DNA of 64,000 nt from Malurus cyaneus samueli (GCA_009741485.1 CM019214.1:25258522-25322521), one strand, 5' to 3'; counted from the stretch's first letter, positions 1 to 13,408 are shown. Notes: generated by a model not told the origin, from the letters alone. Translations and numbers: made by a program.

Positions 1-345
1 CCCTCTTCCCCCCGCCCTGCCTGTCCGTCCCTCCGTCCCCGCGGAGCGATGCGCTGCGCGGCGCCGGGAGCCCGCGGGGGCGGTGGGCCGCCCCGTGAGG
101 TGGCGGGGGAGGCGTGCGCGGGGCCGCCCCCACCCACGCGGCGGCCGGCGGTGCGGGAGCCGCGCGCCGATCTCTCGCCGCCTCCGCCGCCGCCCTGCTT
201 GCTGCTGCGCTGGGTGTGTGCTGCCGCCTGGTCGTCCAGGGCCAGCCCGGCCCGCCCGCTCGCCCCCAGGACTGGCCCCCGACGGCCCGGCGCCTCAGCA
301 TCTACCTGAACCGAGGAGGAAGGAGTGCGCAGGCTGATCGTGTGA
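1..345 (+). promoter_or_regulatory. CpG island with probable noncoding first exon and splice donor
   Basis: The first 345 bases are extremely GC- and CpG-rich, unlike the AT-richer DNA that follows. A strong donor (GTGAGT, 342-347) would end an exon at 341. One ATG (49, GCGATGC context) opens a frame that stops at 307-309 before the donor. A frame running through the donor (residues like RLSIYLNRGG) has no ATG, only a GTG, so I do not call it coding. The simplest reading is the promoter and 5' UTR exon of a + strand gene whose coding exons lie elsewhere. The gene is not recognised. Confidence 0.5.
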
Positions 346-3300
346 GTGCTGGCCGGGGCGGCACGGCGGCCCGGGGCGAACTCTGCGGCTGAGGGGTTGA
401 ATGCTGGCGGGGGGAATCCGGCCGCTCAGGAGGGGCTGAGGCAGTTCTCGCGGGGTAGAAGTTTGGGGCGCCGGAAAAGGATGGGAGACTGTGACTGGGC
501 TGGAGATGTTGGGGGTCTGCAGGACCAGGGGTGGCTGTGGTCCAGGGGGCAATGGGGATTACCCTGTGGGAATGTTGGGAGGGAAAGAGATCTGGGCATG
601 CAGGGGAGGATGGAGCGGGCTATGAGTGGGGATGAAGCACTTCCAGTTGACGAGAGGAATGGGCGGCTGTGGGACTGGGGTGATAATGGATGAATCCAGA
701 GATCTGTGTGGGTTCTGTGCTACTGGCTGCGAGCGGAGATGAAGGACCTGGGGCTCAGGAGGGTGGGGGCTAAGCACTGGGCTGGGGCTGGTGGGTGTCC
801 GCAGGATCAAGGGATGCCTGTGGGTCCAGGAAACTGGAGGTGTCTGTGGGAATCCTGCAAGGGATGCGGATTTGGGGGTGCAGCAAGGAGGAAATGTCTG
901 ACAGGACATGAAGGACCTGGGGCTCCGGAGGGGATGGAGTGCTGTGGGGTGGGTGATTCCAGGTATTTGTGGGTTTTGTAAGTCTGGGGTCCTGGTGAGA
1001 ATGGAGGAGTCAGAGGAGTTGGGAAGGAGTCTCTGTGCTGCCTTGTGTCTGTGCGGTTGGGGGAAGAAAAGGGCGCAGGTTTTCGGGGGTGGTGTCCCGG
1101 GGGAGCAGGATAAGCCTTGGAAGAGGTGAGCTCAGGCCCGTGATTTAATTAGCCAGGTGAGTGACATGCAGAGGGCAGAGAGGAGACCTGGCAATAATTG
1201 GGTGCGTGTGTGAAAGGAATCTTAATTTCTAGGCAGGCTGACAATTGCTGCGCAAGGACTTGGAGGCAGTTACTGAAGTCCCCCATCTGGCCCGCTGTGG
1301 AAGGCTTTCACAGGAGTTCTGTGCTTGGAGAGCCTGACTTAAACAAAGATTTGTTTTCTGTAGGCTTTGGCTTGCATAGGCTCTTGTTTAGAGTTGGTGG
1401 CTGGAGTCTCAAAACAAATCTGTTGGTGTCCCCGGTGATTTGTTTTTCCCAAGTGCCCTGTAACTCTGCAAGCTGGAAAACGGGCAGTGCAAGACTTTAT
1501 TTGCGTCAAATGGACAAAATAAAAATATCTCCAGTTAATTTGCACTCTCTGAGCACACAGCTGACCCAAGTCAGGGGATCTGGGGACTGAAGAACACTGT
1601 AAACATTTTTCCCTTATGGTTTGCCCTAGTGATCAGTGTCCTGCTGTTGTCATTTGTACATTGCACGTGCTTGCTGCCAGATGCTCCAGTACAGATAGAG
1701 GGTGAAAATGTCCAGCTTGCTGGTAAGCTGGGACAAGTAGTTAATCTCAGAAGTACTGAATAGTAAGTTTGAGCTCTTCATGTCTTTTCCCTGAAATCTC
1801 TGTTAGTTGGATTTGTTCAGCCTTCCGTGGCCCACTGGCATAATTATTCATTATGAAGTAGCAACCGAGGAGGCAAGATGTGCTTTTACTATTTTTCAAA
1901 TGTTCAGTTTCCTCCTGTAGCCTCCCTTATGGGTGTCTATTGCTGCATGGCTGAAGGCACTAACTGACTCAGCTGTCTGTAGCTGGTTTATATCACTTAA
2001 AGTATCTGACATGAATGATCTGTTCTGCTTCTGTGACCCCAGAGACCTGGATAAATTGGAGTCTAATGTGGAGGTAAACTGGCACCTCTTTCAGTTAGTG
2101 TGGTTCAGATCACTGGAAATCTGTTGTAAACTAAACTTCAGGGATCTGAATTTTGTCGTTGGCATGAGCAGATTTAATTTAAGGGGTATCTTTTACATGT
2201 GCTCGTTGTTGTTGGTGAGATGTAGTCTAAGGAGGCATTTAGACGCAGGCCAATTTGCCAAAAACTTCATGTATTCCTCTGGCAAAAGAAAATGCAGAGG
2301 GACAGAAAGAACAATTTTGTTCCTGGTCTTCACAATTCTGAAACAATCCCAGCTATTTCATGTGTTTCATTTTGTAGTGTCTGATTGAGGTTTGCATGCA
2401 ATCAAGTTCATGGTTTAAGGCCTTGTAGTGATGTGTGAACTGGCAAAGAGCAGGGAGGGGGTTCAGCTTCTGGAACTTCCCTGAGAAAAGCCGTGGATCA
2501 GCGGATGCTGGGATAGTCAGTCACGGGGAATAGGAAAATGAGGCTGCTTGTGAAGCCAAGGGTTAAGTTCAGTGAAGCTGCTAATAGAAACTGGATTCTT
2601 TCACCTTTTGTCTCTAAACAAACTCTTGTCTCTGCCGTGGATGAACAGAAACTCAGACTTTCTGAAATGCTCATAAACTCAAATGTTACATGGAGTTACT
2701 ACATCCCGTGGTGTTTTCATGCTTCTAAATATCAACCCTGTACAAATTTAGGTGACAAATTTTGGTTAGTAATAAATGTGAGCACATATGGCTGTTGAAT
2801 CAGTCACAGACAGCGATCTGGAGCTGGAGCATCCCCAGGGTCTGGTGGAAGCTCTGTGGGGGCATATCCTCATGTGGTCTCTCCATCAGCTGAGCTGACA
2901 CAGTTCAATGGAGCTGCTGCTCTCCCCAAACCTGGGGCTCAGTGTTTTGTAGAACCAGGGCTGTGTTTTAATCAGGTTGTGGCTCTTGTCAGTGAAATAG
3001 GAACAGATTATTTTTGGCTGCTGTTCTTTGTGCCATGGAGAAAGGATAGATACAGTGATTTATAGTGAAAACTGCCCGTTTCTTTCCTGTGTGCTCACAC
3101 CGGATTTCCACCATTGGGCTGTGGCATTCTGACCATGTGTCTGCCTTAGGAAGATTTGTTTTGAAGTCTTCAGGACTTTATGTAGAAGAAAACTAGAGAA
3201 AACTGGCTCGTCTTGTTGTGTGAGGTGGATATTTATTTCGGAATGCTGCAGAGTTCTCAGGGTCTGAAAGCAGGGCTTGTTTTATGGCAGGCAGATGGTG

Positions 3301-6300
3301 TCTCTTCAGAAATATCTCTTGCCATTCCCATGGAAAATATTCCCAGCCATCCAGACTACAAACCTTTGGGAAAAATAATCTGTGGTTTTCACATAGGTGA
3401 ATGTGTCAGATGCCGCTTGCACCAGGCGGGATTTGGCGATAGAGGGGAGGGAGGTAGGAAGAAGGGAACTTGGTTGAGATGACTCCAGTGATGGCAGCAG
3501 GACTCAGAGGTGCTGGGGTGAGAGCAGTGATGAAGCACAGGGTGAGGAGGAAGGGAGCTGCTGCTTTTTGGGGAGAGACATCCAGATCACCATAACCATT
3601 TTAGGGGTGTCTGTGAACTTTCTTGACACCATCATCTGTAGCTTTTTGGAGCTGGTTCATACGCAGAATCTTTTTTGGGCCTGTGCTTGGACCTGAGGAA
3701 AGTTTTGTTAGTTTTGTGCAGTGGCTGTACAGGTGTGATAACACCACCCAATCCTATCCCTTTTTCCAATGACTGCCCTGTGATGCTGAATGTGCAGGTG
3801 GTGTGAAATTTGTGATGAGTTATTCAGTAGGAGGTCTCTACTGGATTTAGTGATTTTCATTCCAATTTTCCTGTGAAATCAACGTAATGCCTCAGTTCAA
3901 ATGCTCCATGTCCTGCCAAGGGATGCTGGAAATACGATTTCAGCATGTGGTTGGAGGCACATGCCTTCCTGTGTTTGTCTTATAAGGGGAGGGTGCATGC
4001 CTGATATTGCTAAATATGAAATAAATTATTTGTGTTTGGGGGCTGGCTGTCTCACCTCTTCCCTCCCCAGGACACCTCGGGGTTGCTGGCTGGCCTGTGT
4101 GTCATTGGGAGCATTTTCTTTGCCAGTGGATGCCGTTTTCTTTGCCAGTGGAAGGATTTGGGGCCATGGATGTTGCACAAGGCTTATAATGCTGTTACAA
4201 TTTGTTCTGCTCTCGATCAGAGCTTGATGCTCAGGTGAGAGTTGGTATCAAGACAGAACATTACAAATAAAACCATTTTCAGAGGAAAAATGGAGGGATG
4301 TTAGGATAACTATCTGTTGGAGGGAGAAGAGAAGGCAGGCAGGCACCTGAACCTGCTCCTGTTTGGTCTTTCAGTGCAAATGATCCTTCAGAATTTGTCT
4401 CCAGGGGTTTTATTATGTCTCTGCTCAAACAAAAGACCTTTCACTGTAATTCAGTGCATGACTCCAAGCGCAGCACTCATCCTCAGGGAGCTCAGTCCTC
4501 TCTGTGCCTTCCCCTTTTCCCTTGGGAGCAGCAGTCATAAACTGATGTGGTTGTGTTTTACAGGTCACTTATGCAAGTGTTTCTGTTTCCCTGTCTCTGG
4601 CAGTTGCAGCTGGTTTCTGGTTTACCAGGGTTTCTCAGAGCCCACACACAATACAGAAATGAAGATAATTAATTGTAGGAGTCACTGTAACCCATCCCTC
4701 TTTTACAAAAGCACAATTGGAGCATTTGTTCAGGAAGTGGAAAATATTTATGTGACTTTCTGTCTGAGAAAGTATTAAAATCCCCATTTTCACTGGGGTA
4801 AATGAGAAGCAGAAAGAAGTCCTGAACAAATCCCACACCCTCCACAGAAGAGGAGCCCCTGAATCCATCAAAGCTGGAAGCAGGAAAGAGCAGGACTCTC
4901 CCACTCCTCTCGGGGTTTAGATTGCTGTGGGGAGCAGCAAGCCTCAATTTCTTCAGGGTGCAGAGATCAAACTCCTGTCTCCCGTTTTCTGTCCAAGTGG
5001 CATTACAATGCTTGGAATGTCACCAGCACCAGCCAACAGAGGGGCTGGAAAGCAGCAGGTTCCTGTCTCTCCTCCAGCACTGGGCAATGCTGTTACACCC
5101 TGAGCTACACTGAACTTGCATGAAGACAAATATATTTTTTTCTGAAAAAAAACAGAATCCTGTGGCTGATACATTCTCATAATCGATAAATATGGATTTT
5201 AATCATGCTTACGTTGCAGATCCCACAAGCCAACTATTTTAATAGATTCAGAGTCCTTTTCTTTGGACTTGGAACGGGCTCAACACCATAAACCAAAAGA
5301 CTTAGCAGGATGTTTTTGCCTCATTAAAATGCTGTTGCCTTTGGCTGTATTCTGTTCTGTCAGGGCTGCTGTGTTTTCATAGATCCTCATCTTGAAATTG
5401 AGGAAGAGTGGAAAAGGCTTTGGAAAGGCAATTTCCTCCTCCAATCCACCCATTCTGGGTGATTTCAGAATCCCGGCCAAACTATTCATTCTCCAGCAGC
5501 TCCCACCACATGAAGCCCTGTATACCCAAAATTCAATGAAAACTCTTTAAAAAAATCTGAATTGTTTTTAAGTGTTTCTCATAAAACATCCAGTATTCCC
5601 ACATGGATTTCTGTGCTGGGAAATCTTTTAATATCCCAGAGACAGTGAGAAGGGATCTTGGAAGCGAGAAGGGATCCTGGAAGCAGGAACTTGCATGGAC
5701 CAGGTCTCTCTCTGGTTGGATGGCAGGATCCTCACACATTTTCACCAGCTGATTAAAACTTTGTCACCATTGTGGCAAAAATCCTTGGGCATTCTCGTGC
5801 TTTGTGATCACTGTGCTCAGCTGTTTCTCTCGCATGAGCAAAATCAGCTGCATTTCCTTGAGTTTTCCATGTAAAGCGGAAGCCTGACCTTGAGCCACTT
5901 CCATAGGTCTTATTTCAGCATTTTTTTGAGCTGTGGGTGACAGGCTGGACACTGATGGGTCACAGCAATTCATTCCATCTCCTATTTCCTACTCAGGCAT
6001 CTCCTCGTGGGGCAGGGGGAGGGTTAGGTCTGCTGGAAAGGAACTTCCTGCTCTTAACATCTCTCGAATGCCATGAAAAGCAACAGGCAGGCCTTGGAAC
6101 ACCATCCACAGGCGTTTTTATGGGGTGAATAGGCGAATGTGGACATTTACAGCCATGCATTTCAGTTTCAAAACTGCTTTTAGTTTGGTGATATCGGCAT
6201 CTCTCTGCTGGTGTACATAATCCCTCCTGGAGAGGGCAACACATTCCCTGTGCCTCATTCATAAGCTTTGTCCTGAACATGCACTGGGTTGTCATTAAAG

Positions 6301-6432
6301 ACTCATTCTTGTGAGCTGAGTGAGACTAGCCAGGGGGAAATGTTCCTTAATGAATCATGCTGGGAAAAGCTTGGCTTGGAAACATCACTGCCTGCTCTGG
6401 CATTGAAATAGGTGTCTAAATGCAATATTAGA
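346..6432. other. Noncoding, probably intronic or intergenic; no gene seen
   Basis: Composition drops quickly from the GC-rich island to mixed, often T-rich sequence. 480-1130 is GT/GGA-rich ('ctggggct...ggag' motifs) without a clear repeat unit. No ORF shows a recognisable domain, and I see no recent CR1 copy here, which contrasts with the rest of the window. If 1-341 is a first exon, this is the start of its intron 1. Confidence 0.5.
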
Positions 6433-6830
6433 GGATCACAGAATCATTTAGGTGGAAAGCCCTTTAAGAACTTGCTGTCCAACTGTTCCCACTGCCAAGG
6501 CCAGCATTGACCCACGTCCCCAGGTGCCACATCCACATCTCTGTTAAATCCCTGCAGGGACAGCAACACCACCACTGCCCTGGGCAGCTGTGCCAGGGCT
6601 GGACAAACCTTTCCATGAAGAAATTTTCCTTCATATCCAATCTAAACTTCCCCTGGGACCATACGAGCCTGTTTCTTCCTGTCCTGTCCGTGTTCCCGGG
6701 GAGCTGAGCCAGACTCCCTGGCTCTCCCTTCCTGTCAGGGAGTTGTCAGAGCCACAGACCCCACTGATCCCCTTTTCAGGCGGCCTTTCCCAGCTCCCTC
6801 AGCGCTCCGGCTCCGTGGGACGCTCTCCTC
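6433..6830 (-). repeat. CR1 LINE 3' end, older subfamily
   Basis: It begins with reverse-complemented CR1 tail sequence (GATCACAGAATCATTTAGGT) and runs through the 'ccaaggccagcattgac' and 'tccaatctaaacttcccctgg' blocks typical of CR1-Y-like copies. It is more diverged than the copies at 30-56 kb. The element reads toward the minus strand and is 5'-truncated. Confidence 0.8.
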
Positions 6831-6892
6831 CCGGGATGTGCCGCCAGATGCCGCTGTCGGAGCGGGAGAGGGACCCGGGGTGTGGTCGGGAG

Positions 6893-7030
6893 AAGGGAAG
6901 GAAGGGAAGGGAAGGAGGAAGGGGAAGGGAAGGAGGGAAGGGAAGGAGGGAAGGGAAGGAGGGAAGGGAAGGAGGGAAGGGAAGGAGGGAAGGGAAGGAG
7001 GGAAGGGAAGGAGGGAAGGGAAGGAAGGGG
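6893..7030. repeat. GA-rich minisatellite, about 13-bp unit
   Basis: Tandem array of the purine unit AAGGGAAGGAGGG with small variations at its left end. It directly abuts the CR1 copy on its left. The unit has no stop codon, which creates spurious open frames on both strands. One strand is all purine, so non-B DNA is plausible. Confidence 0.95.
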
Positions 7031-7167
7031 CCTCCTGCACTTCCAATGCTAAAGGAGCGCCGGGAGGGCTGCACAGGGACTTTGGCAAGAGCATGGAGGA
7101 CCGGGACAAAGGGGAATGGCTTCCCATTTACAGAGCTGCAGGGTTAGGTGGGATCTTGGAGGAATTG

Positions 7168-7342
7168 GAGGTGTGCAGCGGGTTGCCCAGAGAAGCTGTG
7201 GCTGCCCCGGGATTCCTGGAAGTGTCCAAGGCCAGGCTGGACAGGGCTTGGGATAGTGGAAGGTGTCCCTACCCATGGCAGGGGGTGAAGCTAGATGATC
7301 CCTTCCAAGCCAAACCTCATTCTCTGATTTCATCCCTTGGGG
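7168..7342 (+). repeat. CR1 LINE 3' end
   Basis: Shows the CR1 3' block (GTTGCCCAGAGAAGCTGTGG, then 'aaggccaggctggacagggcttggga') and ends near 'cattctctgattt', a decayed ATTCTGTG tail. About 175 bp, 5'-truncated. Confidence 0.85.
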
Positions 7343-10167
7343 AATTGTTCTTGTTCACATCCAGCTCCAGACCAGCTCCTCCATGTGGTCAGCCAGCCCT
7401 GGCACTCCTGGCGTGGAGCAGAGCGTGGCACCATCATTCCACATCGTGTAATTAATAGTGGGAATCCCACAAGAGAATAAACATTCTGCAGATTCCTCCA
7501 GGAGATACGAGAGCCAAAGGTGCCAGATCATTGCAAGAATTTGACTACAGCTGGGTTCTGGCATGCCTGTGGCTCCCCTGCGAGCCCCAGTGGCTAGCAC
7601 AGGGACACACGAGCCAGCCTTGCATCACCCTGGCCAGAGTGGGAACTCCAGGGGTACTGCCTCTGCATGAGAAATGGATGCTTTTCCAGAGTGTCACGGA
7701 CACGAAGCACAGGGAGCAATTCATGTGCCAAAGCCTGCTCGTAAAAAACTCTCCACTGAGTGACTTTAAACATCCAGTGCACCAATAGCAACAAACCCCT
7801 CCAGGATCAGAGGAGCCAGGGTACCTTCCTGCCTGCAGGTGTGCATCCCACCCTCGCTCAGGTTGTCCTGCTTGGCTCAGCTCCATTCTCACTCTGGAGC
7901 CAGCCCTTGCCTGTCCTTGCTCAGCCTCTCCATGGATTTGATCCTGTAACTCACAAGTTTTATCCCACACTGCTGTTTGCCAGCTCTGCACCGGGTCCTG
8001 CTCTCAGGATACAGCCCCACTGCCATCCTGCCAGCAGTTCATCTGGAGCAGGCTGCCTTCCACAGCCAGCAGGGATGTTTTGCTTCCAGCCCCTCTCAAG
8101 CGTTCCTGGAGCCCGGGTGCAGCTTTTAACAACGTTCCTGAGCAGTGCACGGTGCTGCAGAGCCCCAGCTGCTGCCAGGAGTCATGGTTTAAATAACACG
8201 CAGTAAATATTGGAACAGCCTGAGCTCCGGAGAACTCCTCAGACACCAGTTTCTAAGGATGATCTAATACATTTCTTGGACTCGCTTGTCCTTCTCATTA
8301 CTCTTCTGCATTTTTCCACCTCCTATTTTTCTTCCCTCCCATTGAAATGTTTTGGTTTTCTTCTTTTATTTTTTTTTGCTGCTTGAGTCTCTGAAATGTG
8401 CAGCCATGGCAACAAGCTGGAGGAGCGAATTCCCCTGGTCCGCCTGCATGTCCTTGGGGTCTGCTGGGGAGCGAGGGGGTGAATTCCAGCCATTCCCTCT
8501 CGCCGGGAGCAGTGTTTAGTAAACACAGGACAGCACACATGTGCTAACCCCTGCCCGGCTCTGCCAGCTCGGTGAAGGCTTCTCTGTGGGCTTAGCACAT
8601 CTCCCCTCATCCCCCCAGAGCAAGCAGCACCCTCTCCCCAGCACCCTTTGGGCTGGCATTTTTTGGGAGCAGCCTTGGGGAGGAATGCAGGCCCCTGGCG
8701 TCGGGACAGGAGCTGACATTCCTGGCCCTGCACTGAAGAATGTGGACATCGTGTCCGCTCCAAACTCCAGCGCTGGAGTTCATTCACCCTGGAGGAGGGG
8801 GACGCAGGGATCCGAGCGGGACTGGGCCCTCACCGGCCAGGCTGCTGTAATCTGGGGGGTGATGTGCTCTTTTGTGGCTTCCAAGGATCTGCCCACGTCA
8901 TGCCATGGCATCTGGGGACCCTTTGGTCCTTGTTTTGGTGGCTCCGTGGCCTCTGCCCCTCAGTCTGCAGCTGCGTCAGCGTTTTCTTGGAAAAGCTGGG
9001 AGAACATGAGGATGCTGCTGGCTGAGGAGTTGGGTTCAGGGCAGCAGGCAGCTCTGACTTTGGAGAAGCCAAAGCCATCCTTGGTGAGGTGATGGCAGGG
9101 AAGGGGACCAGCATTTGGGGACCAGCACCCCAGTTTGATGAGTGCTACTTAAAGACCTGGAAAAGGCTGTGCAGGCTGGGGGCATTAAGCAAAGCCCACC
9201 TGTTCCAGTGTCTGTAACGTGGCAGGAACCAGGACTGAGTGTGAATTCAAGCCCCAAGCCCATCGCTGGCTTTCAGCTCATCCTTGCAAGGCAAACATGC
9301 TGCTGTAATTCCCCCTGCCCCTCTGACACACCCGGAGAGGGCTATTTATACACTTTATAATGTTACACACTGCTTGGATTACTGCATGGCATCCAGTCTG
9401 CTCGAGCAGGCTCCCATGAACCAGAATAGTTTTGCATTAATACAGTCCTCACCAATTCCTGGGTCTGACACTGGATACGGCAGAGTTATTCGCCATTTAC
9501 TCCGGCTGGATGGTGTGGGGCTTTGTGGATTAAAATAGCAAAACTTCAGCACTACCAGTGATACAACATGGTTCGGGCTGAAAAATCCCACTGATTCACC
9601 ACCCTGTTACGTCAGCATTTCAACACCAGGAAATGCTGCTCATTCCACAGGTTTTGGAGGGCGGTGAAGCCCCGAGATATTGCAGGGAAGCTGAGAAAGT
9701 TGGGGAGTTTTGAAAGAGTTTGTGAAATTCTTGTACGAAACCTGAATATGAGAGGAAGATTTTCCTCAGGCCCTGACAGACTGTTCAAGAACAGGATAAA
9801 ATAAAATAAAATCAAATCAGAAAATCTGCCTTGGTTCTCTCCAGGGGAGTGGGGTGAGTGCAGCAGCATTCCCAACCCGCCATGCCAGGAACGGGGCTGG
9901 GCAGTGGTGTGGGACCGCAGGCTGACCCGGCAGCATTCCCAGCATTTCCAGGCTCCCGTGCCTCCCTACCTGCCGAGCCTCTGGAAAGGCTCCAGGAGTT
10001 GCACAAAAGCCGAGCAGCAGTGGTTTGTTGCAGAACCTGCAGGAAGAGGCAGCGCCTGCCTCGGCACGTTGGAGCCAGCCAGCACTTTCTAGTCATGCTC
10101 TGAAAGTCAGGCTTGGGGAGCAGCCGGGGTTACCCTGCAAATTCCTGTCTCCAGGAGGGAATTGCTG
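7343..10167. other. Noncoding, no gene recognised
   Basis: Moderately GC-rich unique sequence. Open frames here (for example 8541-9092 on + and 8323-8787 on -) are low-complexity in composition, have no domain I recognise and no supporting splice or poly(A) pattern. 9797-9815 holds a short AAAAT-type simple repeat. Confidence 0.5.
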
Positions 10168-10521
10168 CATCCCAGAATGGGTCGGGTTGGAAGGATCTTA
10201 AAGTGCATTCAGTGTGACCCTCTGCCATGGGCAGGGACACCTTCCACTGTTCCAGGGTGCACCAAGCTCCAATGTCCAGCCTGGCCTTGGACACTGCCAG
10301 GGATCCAGGGGCAGCACAGCTTCTCTGGGACCCTGTGCCAGGGCCTCCCCACCCTCACAGGGAACAATTCCTTCCAAATACCCATCAACTTCCCTCTGGC
10401 AGTGGGAAGCCATTCCCTGTGTCCTGTCCCTGTTCAAAGCCCCTTTCCAGGTCTCTTGGAGCCCCATTAGACATTGCAAGGCTGCTATGGGGTAACCCTA
10501 AAGGCCTCTCTTCTCCAGACT
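10168..10521 (-). repeat. CR1 LINE 3' end
   Basis: Reverse-oriented CR1, from 'catcccagaatgggtcgggttggaaggatcttaaa' to 'cctctcttctccagactg'. About 350 bp, moderately diverged from the young copies further right. Confidence 0.85.
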
Positions 10522-11503
10522 GTTTTATGGTGGTAAAGCTCACGCTGGAATTCTCCTGCTTTGTCATCCCAGGATTTATTCCCTGGCCCTTGAGTGAGAT
10601 GTGACAATTGGGAACACGCACAGCCATGCCTCCGTTGTGCAGCACACGACCCTGTGTGTGTGTGGTGAGCCAGATGGATCCACAGCACAGCAGGAGCCTG
10701 TGTGTTCAGGAGCCCATCCCTGAGTGTTTGTGCCGTGGTCATCCCAAAGACCCCCTGGTTCCAGCCCCAAGGATGCTGGTGCTCAAGGCAGGAGAGGTTG
10801 TGGAGCTGGAAATGTTCCAGCTTTGGGGTTGTTCCAGTGCCTCCCACCTGGCAGGGCACCAGCCTCCAAGGAGCACTGGGAGTGGAGGTGGACCCTGGAC
10901 TGGAGATGGTCTTTGGACCATGGGAGTGGGGATGGGTTTGGTGGAGCGTGAAGAGCCTGTGGTTTGGGAGGGTTGGGACTGGTTCTCCTGCCTGGAAGTG
11001 AACCGAGGCAGGTGATATGATGTGAGTGTGATGTGGTGGGATGGGATGACCGTGTCATTTCACCACAGTGTGACACTTTCTCCAAACTCTGTCCAGCCCT
11101 CTCAAGCCAGCCCGTGGTGCAGCAGTCCCTGGGGAGATGTCCATTGCCATTCCCTCCTGCTCCCCTGACCACAAAGCCACCAGCTGCCTCCCTGAGCTCT
11201 GCTGCAGCCATGCCACACATCCTTCTTTTCCATGGGTTTTCTCCTCCCTTGCAGCAATTTCAGGCCTTGCAAAGCCGGAGTGGATTACCGTTGTCCATTG
11301 TGTTCCTGGTTGGCGCAACAGGCCAGCTCTTCTTTCCTCCCACCCCACTCTTCCGTGGAATGGGCAGCTCCGTTCGGCAGTCGGGCAGGGGCCTAGTGTA
11401 GATTGCGCTTTGCCTAGAGGGCAAAATGGGCCTGGCAGAGTTAAGAGATAGGTAGGGACAGCAGGGATTATCACTCCTGCCAGCCATTCTCTCTCTTCTC
11501 TCT
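10522..11503. other. Noncoding, no gene recognised
   Basis: Unique sequence between a CR1 copy and the assembly gap. It ends in a CT-rich run (ctctctcttctctct) that leads directly into the N run, so the gap probably replaces a pyrimidine simple repeat. Confidence 0.5.
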
Positions 11504-11528
11504 NNNNNNNNNNNNNNNNNNNNNNNNN
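11504..11528. other. Assembly gap (25 N)
   Basis: Exactly 25 N characters, preceded by a CT-rich stretch and followed by unique sequence. The size is probably a placeholder. Confidence 0.98.
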
Positions 11529-11924
11529 GCAGGTACAGATTATTTTCATTTTGTGATTTTTTTTTTACCTTATAAGCTCTATTAAACCAGAATATGCCAA
11601 AAATGACAGGGAGCAGAATTGCCTTGAAGTGCCAGATGAGAACTGTTTGTAACTCGCCTAAATGAAAGTATTTATTTTGAAATTAATTGGGGTTTAATTT
11701 AGCAGAAAAGGTTATGTCAAGACTGAAGCTGTACCAGCACAGACTACAAAAAAGAGACCAATTTTACTCTCAGTGTTTGTTGGCACTTGAAAGGAACTGC
11801 ACCAAACTCCACCAAACACTGCAGCCACTGGAGGTCCTGACACACGACAGACTTTGGTGAGATCCCTCACCTAAAGCCATGGACAGGAATCCCAAGGGCA
11901 GCCTTTGAACCTGTCCTCTGTCCA

Positions 11925-12308
11925 TGAGGAGCGGCTGAAGGAGCTGGGAAAGGGGCTCAGCCTGGAAAAAGGAGGCTCCGGGGACCTTGTGGCTTTGCAC
12001 AACTCCCTGACAGGAGGGGCAGCCGGGGGGGTCGGGCTCTGCTCCAGGGAACAAGGGACAGGAGCAGAGGGAACGGCTCAGGTGGGCAGGGGGCTCAGGT
12101 GGACACCAGGAGGAATTTGCCCATGGAAAGGGTGCTAGGCCTTGGCAGGGCTGCCAGGGAGCTTTGGAGTCCCATCCCTGGAGGTGTCCAGGAAGGGCTG
12201 GAGGTGGCACTGAGTGCTCTGTGGGGACAAGGTGGGCATTGGGCACAGCTGGACTCCATGGGCTGGGAGGGCTTTTCCACCCTCAGGGACTTTGGGATTC
12301 TGTGGTAC
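11925..12308 (+). repeat. CR1 LINE 3' end, second subfamily
   Basis: Carries the group marked by GGACACCAGGAGGAATTTGC and 'gggacaaggtgggcattgggcacagctgga', ending 'gggattctgtggtac'. It starts inside the 'gaggagcggctgaaggagctggg' block, so it is longer than most copies here. Confidence 0.9.
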
Positions 12309-13160
12309 TGATGGAGACATCGGTGCTTGAGAGACCCTGGGCCTCGTGATGGAGAGCAGACCAAAGCAGGGCTGCTGTGGCTCCCTGAGAAGAGCCCGGC
12401 TCTGCAGGGCTTTGTGCAGCAAAACCCACCCAGACCCAACGGGAACTCTCAGCCCTGACACCCCTTCCTGAGGGATCCTGGTGGCTGCTGCAGTGGGAAT
12501 TGCAAACACATCCCTATTTTCACCTCAAGAGTGAACCCAAATTCATGGGAGGACCCTGGGAGGGGATCCCATCAGTCCATACAAATCTCTCCGAGCGGTG
12601 CAGAGGATGGTGCCAGACTCTGTTCACTGGTGCCAATGGCAGGACTTCCTAGGAATTCCCAGTGTTCAATCAAAAGCATGAAACACCTTTGGCTTGAAAA
12701 GGAGACTTCCTTCAGCTTGGAATGATCACTGACATTTATAACTTGCTTATTTTTTTCTCTTGAGAAGTTTTCATTTTATTGAATTTAATTATTCATTTAA
12801 ATTATTTTTAAGATTGCTACCAGTAACTCTGGGTCGGAAGCTTTTTCACAGCATCTGATATAAGGAGGGCAAGGAGTCTTGACAGAGCACCCAACAGGTC
12901 AGAACAAGACCACAGAGGTCGAGGGTCCTCTTCTGAAATGCATTTCTGCATCTGTAACCTCACTTTGGGCAGATGTGCTGTAATTATTTTAGTTGGAGTA
13001 TGACTCTACAGCCAAAGTTTCTGGCAAAAATTTTGGAATATGAATCTGCCATGTGTGGAAACAATGAATTCACTAAATCACCCCAAACCACCTAGCCTCT
13101 GCTCCTCTCTGCCACTGTTAGAGGTGAGATGGGAATGAAGAGGTGCAGTGTTGGAACATC
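12309..13160. other. Noncoding 3' flank of the first OR gene
   Basis: No repeat of recent origin and no coding frame is recognised. 12740-12815 is strongly AT-rich. The stretch lies downstream (minus strand) of the poly(A) signal assigned to the OR at 13409-14359. Confidence 0.5.
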
Positions 13161-13166
13161 TTTATT
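13161..13166 (-). terminator. Candidate poly(A) signal for the OR51E2-like gene
   Basis: TTTATT on the + strand reads AATAAA on the minus strand, about 240 bp past the receptor stop codon. The distance suits a short OR 3' UTR. Cleavage has not been shown. Confidence 0.5.
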
Positions 13167-13408
13167 GGTTTGCTGAGGCACCTTTCCTTCCTTGTGGAAC
13201 TAGCCAGGTCAGGTTTGGATTTAATCATTGCAGTAGTTTCTCTCTAGGTTGGGTGAGGGCAAAAACTCTTGGAAGGAGTTTACAATCAGCTTTTTTTGCC
13301 TGATGGCAGCGCCTCAGAGCACACAGAGAGGGCAGTCCTGCCCCGAGGACTCTGAGTGTAAAACAAGGTGAGGCGATGTGAGGACATGGGACAGTGGCCG
13401 AGCACGGG

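Noticed and set aside
1..392. A signal-anchor-like protein (AASAAALLAAALGVCC) starting near 114
   Set aside because: The frame has no ATG, only GTG, and a stop lies just upstream in frame, so a coding call is not supported.
6735..7127. Pro/Ser/Leu-rich minus frames
   Set aside because: Translation of the GA-rich minisatellite.
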